Assembly: GCA_032622095.1 (NCBI GenBank) | Contig: CP136064.1 | Coordinates: 215,216,205-215,280,204 of the forward strand | Length of the DNA: 64,000 bases | From: Siphonodentalium dalli | Taxonomy: Eukaryota; Mollusca; Scaphopoda; Gadilida; Siphonodentaliidae | Direction of reading: 5' to 3' | In this document: in pieces, positions 61,201 to 64,000 of the stretch | Layout: each line of letters opens with the position of its first letter | Position numbering within the stretch: the stretch's first letter is position 1 | Program-made: the position numbers and the translations under genes | Notes under the pieces: generated by a model | What the model was told of the DNA's origin: nothing | Seen by the model: only the letters and a program-made list of their open reading frames with translations | Database searches by the model: none

Positions 61201-64000
61201 CTCGGTGAAAGAGCTTCCTTTTAAAAGGATGTCCCCATAGCTGAGGTGGTTAGGTCGTGGATAAGATTATCACAGTCTGGGCTAGACGAGGTTGGCACGG
61301 GTTCGATCCCCGGCATGGATGAAAATCGGGACCGATTTTCAAGCTTGATTTGGTTTGGGGGACTCTCAATGTACCATTCCGATCGACACATGGCCATTTC
61401 GATAAGAAATGAGAATTTGTTCATGCTCACTGATTTAAGCAAATATGAAGCAATGAACACTCATACTGAGAAGCAATGAACACTCATACTGAGTCCGTGC
61501 CCGTAACTCTCACATATATATATGAGGCGCTTATGTAACAAATATTATTTTTGTGTATTTTGAACCAGTATGTAGCTTTGAAAAAATTATAACATGATAG
61601 CCCCGAAGAAGATAGATAACTTTCTATAGGATTAAAGGCCCACTTAATTTTCGAACCCCCTGATCATATATATAAAATATATGCCATACTATATATCATT
61701 TGAAAGAGTAACCTCCAAAACATTGTATTATCAACTTATCAGGTGTAATAAACTGTGAACATTTTATTTTTGATGAGTTACCCATCTGAGTTACCGACGT
61801 GTTTTGTGCTAAAATTTCTTCTGGTTTTGTTGTGCAAAGTATATTATTTTCAATGGAGGGGGAATAACGCTATATTTTAAAGATAGAGTTATTCCCTTTC
61901 CATTGAAAATGCATTTTTAGTTTGAATTCTGTTGCATTCTGGGAGCCAAAAGGGAGGTAAACATTTTATTATTTCAGCTGTTTTCTATTTCTCATCTTCT
62001 GAGACACAGACGTTTCAAATGGTGATGAATAATAGTATTTTAATCATATTTTATGGCATAGATTGTTATTAAAACCGTATATCAAGGCACTATAAAAAAA
62101 GATAATTGGTCACTCGAAAATTAAGTGGGCCTTTAAATATTATTGGGTGGGGTCAATTTTGTTTCTGGGGACCTGTGTACATGTATATACATCACAGGGG
62201 TCCGGGAACATTTTTAAATATTTTTTTTATATATTAGATGTGTCTCAGGTTGATTTTTGAGGAATCACAGTGTGGGGAAAATAGCTTCTAAGACAATGTT
62301 ATTTCAAAACACAACTTTTTTTTTACATTATTCTTCAAAAACAACAGCCATATCATGTACTTTTTATAGCAGTTATTCATTTCCACTCAATTTGTAACTA
62401 TATTAAAGTCATCTTTATGACATATTTTATTGTTATATAATATGCTTGATGTGGCCTTCAGATAGTGTAGATTCTTTCATGTGGTGTACTAGCTTAACAA
62501 TTAAGTAGTTTTCTGTGTAGGTCCATCTAATCTTTCGACCTCCTGACATAACTCAGGCGTGGAAACCCTGTAAGCAAACAGATATCATGCGTGTTGGTTG
62601 AGTGGATACCTCCCCCTTGAGTAAGCTTGAGTGCTTCAGGCACACTTGTACTCATTTCACAATTTTACACATCATTATAAGTAATAGGAAACGTGCTTAG
62701 CATATGAGTGGGTGGTATGATAGATATGTAGTATATTAACACTTTTTACACTAAATACTCTTTCATGAGTAGTTCCCTTAGGAAATGTTCAGTTAATAAG
62801 TTCAACAAACGATCATAGGCCGTTTGTGGAACTTATTACATTTCCCACCAATGAATATGAACAAGCCTTGAAATAGTGTGTCTGTCGTTTGCAGAATGAG
62901 GTTCCCAGAGGGTGAATTTAGTGATGCTACCCCACATAGCGGGCTAGCATCACCAAATTCACCCTCTGGGAACCTCATTCTGCTGAGGTGTAAGCAGAAT
63001 GAGGTCCCCAGAGGGTGAATTTGGTGATGCTAGCCACTATGCGGGGTAGCATCACTAAATTCACCCTCTGGGGACCTTATTCTGAAATGACAGGCACACT
63101 ATTTCAAGGCTTGAATATGAATCCTTCTGCACTTGTATTTTTTTGTCTGTGTGTCGACTGTTTATATTCCCTGAACAACCCTCCAGTTGAAGTATTCCCA
63201 ATTCTACCATAATGATAACAAACTACTAAAGCAATCGAGCCAGGCCATCTTCGGTCAGCGTTTATTGTTCAGAAGACATGTACATACACATGTATTCACT
63301 TTACACCCTATTCTACCAATGCTGTGCAGCGGTCCAGGCTAGTCAGCTGTGCGGGGTAGCATCACTAATTTCACCCTCCAGGCGAGTCTGGGGACTTCAT
63401 TCTGCAAATGTCAGACACACTACTTCCAGGCTTGATTCTAATGGAGCATGTTGCAATTGACAATGTACATCAAATACATCAAAGCTCAAGCCTTGAAATA
63501 GGGTGTCTGTCATTTGCAGAATGTGGTCCCCAGAGGGTGAATTTAGTGATGCTGCCCCGCATAGTGGGCTAGCATCACCAAATTCACCCTCTGGGGACCT
63601 CATTCTGCTTACACCTCGGCAGAATGAGGTTCCCAGAGGGTGAATTTGGTGATGCTAGCCCGCTATGCGGGGTAGCATCACTAAATTCACCCTCTGGGGA
63701 CCTCATTCTGCAAATGACAGACACCCTATTTCAAGGCTTGCAACAGCTTACATATGCTTATCTCCTAATTGCCAAATGCTGTGTGACTTTCATTTGCATA
63801 AAAGAAAATTATCTCAAAGTTTTATTATTACAGGTCATGTGGTGTATCCAACTTTGGTGTTCTTCATCTAAAGGAAATGGAGAAAGCTGGTTGTCCTCTC
63901 CCATCAGTCAATCAGGTGGAACTGCATCCATGGCAACAGAGGAAAGAATTAGTGGATTATTGTCGTCAGAAAGGCATAACAGTAATGGGATTCTCTCCTC
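29788..64000 (+). CDS. Aldo-keto reductase family oxidoreductase (3' end missing)
   Basis: Exons 29788-29957, 42159-42287, 43306-43413 and 63834-64000 join in frame, each intron in phase 2. The encoded protein has the (beta/alpha)8-barrel AKR signatures in order: LNDGVSMPMYGMGTYQ near the N-terminus, GYRLIDNATFYGN (catalytic D51 and Y56), FVSKVW (K81), YIDLYLIHSP (H112), KGLIRSCGVSNFG, and VNQVELHPWQQRKELVDYC. All four catalytic residues are present, so a working NADPH-dependent carbonyl reductase is plausible; the substrate cannot be told. Loop A between the H112 strand and the next helix is short (HSPSNGPVLETF), as in YtbE/ZK1290.5-type metazoan and bacterial AKRs rather than aldose reductases. 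An in-frame TGA at 29779-29781 precedes the first ATG. The C-terminal NADPH-binding part lies beyond the window. Confidence 0.93.
30016..30136. mobile_element. TTAA-type MITE, CCCTTTCATGA family (121 bp)
   Basis: Flanked by TTAA (30012-30015, 30137-30140). Ends CCCTTTGATAAA and CATCATGAAAGGG; inner palindrome ATTCTCTTATATATGTGAG/CTCGCATATATAAGAGAAT. It begins about 55 bp after AKR exon 1. Confidence 0.7.
30141..31039. other. AKR intron 1, no gene seen
   Basis: AT-rich intron. TTAAAGATACCCTGTCC near 30452 may be the start of the dispersed repeat that ends near 32131, but the two ends match poorly. Confidence 0.35.
31040..31206. mobile_element. Remnant of CTTAAG-palindrome TIR element
   Basis: The right end AAATGTGAATTTGGCC is kept; the interior has decayed units (ACTAAGTGTAATTAAATTAT, GCTTAAGTGT). 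The left TIR is missing. Confidence 0.5.
31388..32131. repeat. Dispersed repeat, copy 1
   Basis: About 740 bp closely matching 59585-60300 in the same orientation (shared GTTGTTCTTATACCAATCAT, ATCAAAAACTTTACGGAACC with changes, and GTCCGTCCCTTTAAG at the end). An 86-codon frame inside does not hold in the second copy, so it is not treated as a gene. Confidence 0.65.
32232..32629. mobile_element. TTAA-type MITE, AGGCCCACTTAA family (first of three abutting)
   Basis: TTAA at 32228-32231 and 32630-32633. Ends AGGCCCACTTAATTTTTGAA and TTGAAAATTAAGTTGGCCT. Confidence 0.75.
32634..33024. mobile_element. TTAA-type MITE, CCCTTTACCC variant (second of three abutting)
   Basis: Shares the TTAA at 32630-32633 with its left neighbour and ends at TTAA 33025-33028. 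Ends CCCTTTACCCAACA and TGTTGGGTAAAGGG. Two large palindromes (CCAATGCATTCTCTTATATA...) at 32782-32850 and 32930-33000 are themselves inverted to each other. Confidence 0.75.
33029..33190. mobile_element. Small TTAA-type MITE (third of three abutting)
   Basis: Starts at the shared TTAA 33025-33028. Ends GAAATGACTTGAAGATCGAT and ATCGATCTTCAAGTCATTCC, with a decayed TTAT on the right. Inner inverted segments GACCGGCATAGTAATTAAAC / GTTTAATTACTCTGCCGGTC. Confidence 0.65.
33200..34129. other. AKR intron 1, no gene seen
   Basis: AT-rich. A short piece (GTTATTGGTTGATGAACA, near 33400) matches one arm of the palindrome at 10.8 kb. No exon is recognised. Confidence 0.35.
34132..34344. mobile_element. 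TA-flanked palindromic MITE, second full copy
   Basis: TA at 34130-34131 and 34345-34346. Ends CAGTAATGCCCTAAGTAATC and complement; the loop reads AAAGCTCTCGGGGAGAGCTTT. Confidence 0.7.
34550..35012. mobile_element. Long-form CAAGCCTTG foldback MITE
   Basis: Opens CAAGCCTTGAAATAGTG and closes TATTTCAAGGCTTG. Two palindromic blocks flank a ~230-bp centre (GGAGACCTAGGATCAGATTG, CTGCAAATTAGAGGATATAG) as in 5636-6038. Confidence 0.65.
35013..36178. other. AKR intron 1, no gene seen
   Basis: AT-rich, low-complexity in places. No frame with recognisable content. Confidence 0.35.
36179..36790. repeat. AGCTCACCTGAGAC tandem-core repeat, second locus
   Basis: Starts TTTTAGCTCACCTGAGACGA. Two near-identical ~225-bp direct copies (about 36280-36500 and 36510-36735) share CTCTGAAACCATAAGACCGA and AATAGTTGCGAAGCCAGGGC. 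Followed by an A/T-rich stretch. Confidence 0.65.
36915..38032. mobile_element. CAGGGTTTCCG TIR element (hAT-like)
   Basis: Opens CAGGGTTTCCGCTAG and closes TAGCGGAAACCCTG. Same ends as 3332-4771 but a different interior. It contains a 30-G run (37198-37227). No transposase and no clear target duplication. Confidence 0.5.
37198..37227. repeat. Poly-G tract (30 G)
   Basis: Uninterrupted G run inside the element 36915-38032. Confidence 0.9.
38041..39240. repeat. Repeat block: duplicated segment plus AGCTCACC-family units
   Basis: 38041-38275 matches 40479-40660 plus 41043-41075 (AGCAGGGTTCCTGAGA, TTAACAGCATATAGAAGTCA). At 38301-38380 is a truncated CCCTTTCATGA MITE. 38391-39240 is an array of diverged units with CAGATTTGTTCAAATGGGAT-type cores. 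Confidence 0.55.
39241..40663. repeat. Intron repeats including a decayed long foldback MITE
   Basis: 39736-40180 is a diverged long-form CAAGCCTTG MITE (AGTGTGTCTGACATTTGCAG to AAAATGTCAGACACACT). A/T-rich stretches surround it, and the second copy of the 38041 segment begins at about 40479. Confidence 0.5.
40664..41042. mobile_element. PIF/Harbinger-like MITE with TAA duplication and known empty site
   Basis: Opens GGCCAAACAAAATAATACC and closes GGTATTTTTATTATTTTGGCC, flanked by TAA (40661-40663, 41043-41045). The paralogous segment at 38221 reads GTTGTATATAAATGACC without the element, showing the empty site directly. Confidence 0.75.
41043..42158. repeat. Intron 1 end: repeat units before AKR exon 2
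   Basis: 41165-41340 holds AGCTCACC-family units, 41520-41600 a C-rich stretch also found near 22793, and 41719-41975 the segment copied at 24910-25165. The last ~180 bp before the exon 2 acceptor look unique. Confidence 0.5.
42159..42287 (+). CDS. Aldo-keto reductase exon 2 (catalytic lysine)
   Basis: The acceptor is CATTATTTTCAG|CAACC and the donor GAAAG|GTATAA; 129 nt, phase 2 to 2. It encodes NQKYIGQAIEKCGLKREDVF, FVSKVWESGYDSC and CQEIKQCLE, with K81 in the FVSK strand. The intron before it is 12.2 kb and mostly repeats. Confidence 0.94.
42288..43305. repeat. AKR intron 2 with a hairpin element
   Basis: At about 42990-43134 is an inverted repeat (TATGTAGCT..ATGTTGTCGCTTAAACTGT and complement) with loop arms GGGGGATTTGGCATCTAT / ATAGATGCTCAAATCCCCC, likely a small MITE. 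42480-42960 has short internal repeats (TTTCGCTCTAA twice). No other gene is seen. Confidence 0.45.
43306..43413 (+). CDS. Aldo-keto reductase exon 3 (catalytic histidine)
   Basis: The acceptor is GTTCTTTACAG|CACTG and the donor ATAAG|GTAAAA; 108 nt, phase 2 to 2. It encodes TGLGYIDLYLIHSPSNGP and VLETFKAMLEHKEKGLIR. H112 follows the hydrophobic strand YLI, as in all AKRs. Confidence 0.94.
43851..43990. mobile_element. Truncated CCCTTTCATGA TTAA-type MITE
   Basis: TTAA at 43847-43850 then CCCTTTCATGATGGGAGCC. Internal CAGTGCATTCTCTGATATAT; the right end is not found. Confidence 0.55.
44081..47163. mobile_element. pearl/HINE-like element 1 with long tandem core
   Basis: Left end TTTTAGTTCAACTTTACTTT; right end AAGTTGAGCTACAGTGTCA then TTGACACTTTCATT. 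Between are roughly 18 monomers of about 155-163 bp. Two alternating monomer types differ in the junction (GATTTCAAAATTCAATCCAT versus GATTTTACTCTTTGTATGAC). Frames on either strand are chance products of the repeats. Confidence 0.7.
47214..47274. mobile_element. Left part of a CCCTTTCATGA MITE split by a LINE
   Basis: TTAA at 47210-47213, then CATTTCATGATGGGAGCTGC and CCAGTGCATTCTCT, where MITE sequence gives way to LINE sequence. The duplicated copy is at 51585-51645. The matching right part is at about 55965-56131. Confidence 0.65.
47275..48300 (+). pseudogene. CR1/L2-like LINE, 5' half (endonuclease end and connector), copy A
   Basis: One frame runs through, with in-frame stops at 47834-47836 (TGA) and 48143-48145 (TAA). 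It encodes the last part of an APE-type endonuclease: LIILGDMNLHYDSES (catalytic D/N pair), HILDWVIERQD, and TFSDHFLVNF (catalytic SDH). A linker (VPWMTKEIIESKRSRKRAER, KHVYNLIKDAKICFYNDSIA) follows, then FFDDKVVHIRSSIE and GVFPDI just before the reverse transcriptase. The 5' end is truncated within the endonuclease. The frame is cut at 48300 by a pearl-like element. Broken, not expected to be active. Confidence 0.8.
48301..51534. mobile_element. Hybrid pearl/HINE-like element between the LINE copies
   Basis: Left end TTTTAGCTCAACTTTACTT inserted in the LINE; right end as in element 1 (AAGTTGAGCTACAGTGTCA). The left part derives from the LINE-inserted element and the right part from element 1, joined inside the tandem core at about 48842-48916. 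Confidence 0.7.
48916..53212. repeat. 4.37-kb tandem duplication, copy B
   Basis: The second copy. Identity with copy A stops at 53212, where A continues with CAAAATTTAATCC and B with TACTCTTTGTATG, both inside tandem monomers. B lacks about the last 74 bp of the 4371-bp unit. Confidence 0.85.
51646..52671 (+). pseudogene. CR1/L2-like LINE, 5' half, copy B
   Basis: Matches 47275-48300 at the 4371-bp offset, including both in-frame stops (52205-52207 and 52514-52516), so those stops predate the duplication. Its right boundary is the insertion point of the pearl-like element that continues to the LINE's 3' half. Confidence 0.8.
52672..54409. mobile_element. pearl/HINE-like element inserted in the LINE (right copy)
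   Basis: Left end TTTTAGCTCAACTTTACTT; right end AAGTTGAGCTACAGTGTCA then TTGACACTTTCATT. About ten monomers. The flanking LINE sequences CCTGACATT and ATGCATGCAATTGTT join in frame when the element is removed. That places the insertion at a TT dinucleotide, as reported for Helentron-type elements. Confidence 0.7.
54410..55960 (+). pseudogene. CR1/L2-like LINE, 3' half (reverse transcriptase), broken
   Basis: 54411-55009 encodes reverse transcriptase fingers and palm: IVKPLLKKPRLD, YRPVSNLQFISKMLERV, FQSAYRKNHSTETAL, LDLSAAFDTIDHSIL (first Asp), VPQGSVLGPVLYSMYV and the catalytic YADD. It stops at 55007. Frameshifts and stops (55007-55110, about 55180, 55446) break the rest. The thumb and C-terminal part continue as FSKLDYCNAILADI, LHYLPICACIDYK, LRSKAKVIMDIPSTNLKTYG and WNSLRHDTRFANSLTEFKYL, typical of the CR1/L2 group. 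The 3' tail reads AAGCGCTCTGGGCCATCTG and AAAGCGATATATATAAA. Confidence 0.82.
55965..56131. mobile_element. Right part of the CCCTTTCATGA MITE split by the LINE
   Basis: Contains GCATATATAATAGAATGCAC, GCATTCTATTATATATGTG and the end CCAGTCATGAAAGGG, followed by TTAA at 56132-56135. It pairs with the left part at 47214-47274. Confidence 0.65.
56136..56845. other. AKR intron 3, no gene seen
   Basis: AT-rich intronic sequence, nothing recognised. Confidence 0.35.
56846..57025. repeat. 36-bp minisatellite
   Basis: Five near-identical tandem units of ATAGCCTGGTTTACGAATCC plus CTCCTATAACAATATA, with one partial ATAGCAATATA in the middle. Confidence 0.8.
57026..57624. other. AKR intron 3, no gene seen
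   Basis: Unremarkable AT-rich intron sequence. Confidence 0.3.
57625..58000. mobile_element. Left-truncated TTAA-type MITE, AGGCCCACTTAA family
   Basis: The interior matches 32232-32629 (TTTGGAAGAGGAACC, TATTCCACCAG). The right end TTCGAAAATTAAGTGGACCT is followed by TTAA (58001-58004). The left TIR is missing. Confidence 0.65.
58357..58622. mobile_element. Compact TIR element of the CTTAAG-array family, with CTGAAG cores
   Basis: Ends GGGAGGTCAAATTCACATTT and AAATGTGAATTTGGCCTCCC. The interior is iterated TTGCGCTGAAGCGCAATT-like units. The core is CTGAAG rather than the CTTAAG of the larger relatives, so the central TTAA is lost. Confidence 0.65.
58744..58980. mobile_element. Inverted-repeat MITE
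   Basis: Left arm CACTGAGTCATGGCCATATT, GGATTCATCCAG (partly duplicated), TGTGGTTTTAGTGCTACACG. The right arm is the complement. Loop around TCCATATATGGAATTCATGA. Confidence 0.55.
59236..59580. repeat. Repeat-family fragments including a solo pearl-like left end
   Basis: 59236-59510 is a dispersed repeat (GTACCCTCATCCAAAAAGAT; TCAATGAAATTTGGTATGCA). 59515-59580 is a left end of the pearl-like family (TTTTTTAGCTCAGCTTGAGC, TATTGCCATGGGTTGG) without core or right end. Confidence 0.5.
59585..60300. repeat. Dispersed repeat, copy 2
   Basis: Second copy of 31388-32131, same orientation, ending CCCGTCCCTTTAAGG. Indels disrupt the frame that is open in copy 1. Confidence 0.65.
60301..60910. other. 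AKR intron 3, no gene seen
   Basis: AT-rich. The two short frames (60491 and 60790) have no recognisable content, and the second runs into SINE-tail sequence. Confidence 0.35.
60911..61545 (+). mobile_element. tRNA-derived SINE with duplicated tail
   Basis: At 61236-61312 are tRNA-like A and B boxes (TAGCTGAGGTGGTTAGG; GGGTTCGATCCCCGG). The following body CTCAATGTACCATTCCGATC, GGCCATTTCGATAAGAAATG and TGATTTAAGCAAATATGAAG also occurs at 60911-61045 without a head. Another B-box-like stretch (GTGGGTTCGAACCCATG) lies at 61160. The acceptor arm does not pair convincingly, so this is a SINE, not a working tRNA gene. Confidence 0.6.
61636..62132. mobile_element. TTAA-type MITE, AGGCCCACTTAA family (497 bp)
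   Basis: TTAA at 61632-61635 and 62133-62136. Ends AGGCCCACTTAATTTTCGA and TCGAAAATTAAGTGGGCCT. Interior inverted segments include CAATGGAGGGGGAATAAC and GTTATTCCCTTTCCATTG. Confidence 0.78.
62137..62861. other. AKR intron 3, no gene seen
   Basis: AT-rich intronic sequence with no recognised feature. Confidence 0.3.
62862..63113. mobile_element. hAT-like foldback MITE, short form, 8-bp duplication
   Basis: Ends CAAGCCTTGAAATAGTG and CACTATTTCAAGGCTTG, flanked by AATATGAA on both sides (62854-62861, 63114-63121). Two nested hairpins as in 17931-18180. Confidence 0.78.
63330..63434. mobile_element. Right-half remnant of the foldback MITE
   Basis: GCGGGGTAGCATCACTAATT through TCAGACACACTACTTCCAGG; the left half is missing. 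Confidence 0.5.
63487..63740. mobile_element. hAT-like foldback MITE, short form, third full copy
   Basis: Opens CAAGCCTTGAAATAGGG and closes CCCTATTTCAAGGCTTG. The flanks TCAAAGCT and CAACAGCT are only partly alike. It ends about 93 bp before AKR exon 4. Confidence 0.7.
63834..64000 (+). CDS. Aldo-keto reductase exon 4 (runs off the window)
   Basis: The acceptor TTATTATTACAG|GTCATG follows a 20.4-kb intron. The exon encodes SCGVSNFGVLHLKEMEKAG, then the SVNQVELHPWQQ strand, KELVDYCRQKGI and VMGFSP. These are the second AKR signature and the strand leading to the Y/F-S-P-L motif. It is open at base 64000, so the NADPH-binding C-terminal signature is not seen. Confidence 0.93.

Noticed and set aside
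61236-61320. Functional tRNA gene
   Set aside because: A and B boxes are present but the acceptor stem does not pair, and the head is followed by a repeated SINE body.

Overview
The window is eukaryotic DNA: AT-rich, intron-rich, crowded with small DNA transposons, with GT-AG introns and no operons. Abundant ACATGTA motifs, pearl/HINE-like tandem-core elements, CR1/L2-like LINEs, tRNA-derived SINEs and long poly-G/poly-C tracts suggest a mollusc, most likely a bivalve. That assignment is an inference.

Two protein-coding genes are supported, both cut by the window edges. On the minus strand (841-15523, running off the left edge) is an Sp1/Sp3/Sp4-type transcription factor. Six coding exons have matching GT-AG sites and phases and encode 672 residues: the Sp box, a long glutamine-rich activation region, the Buttonhead box and zinc fingers 1 and 2. 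Finger 3 and the stop lie left of base 1. On the plus strand (29788-64000, running off the right edge) is an aldo-keto reductase. Four exons carry the full catalytic tetrad (D51, Y56, K81, H112), separated by introns of 12.2, 1.0 and 20.4 kb. The two genes are head to head, about 14 kb apart.

The rest is mobile and repetitive DNA in nested layers. TTAA-flanked (piggyBac-like) MITEs of at least three families are scattered throughout, three of them end to end at 32.2-33.2 kb. There are hAT-like foldback elements with 8-bp target duplications, PIF/Harbinger-like elements with TAA duplications, and palindromic TA-flanked MITEs. One family of TIR elements is filled with iterated CTTAAG palindromes (12.6-13.7, 18.4-19.7, 58.4-58.6 kb), and one of those palindromes has served as the landing site of a TTAA element. 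Another TIR element (11.8-12.6 kb) is filled with CCGCGG-rich repeats.

The last AKR intron (43.4-63.8 kb) holds the most complex structure. A broken CR1/L2-like LINE sits inside a TTAA MITE and is itself split by a pearl-like element with a ~160-bp tandem core. A second pearl-like element lies just upstream. Unequal exchange between the two cores appears to have produced a nearly identical 4.37-kb tandem duplication (about 44545-48841 and 48916-53212) that carries the 5' half of the LINE twice.
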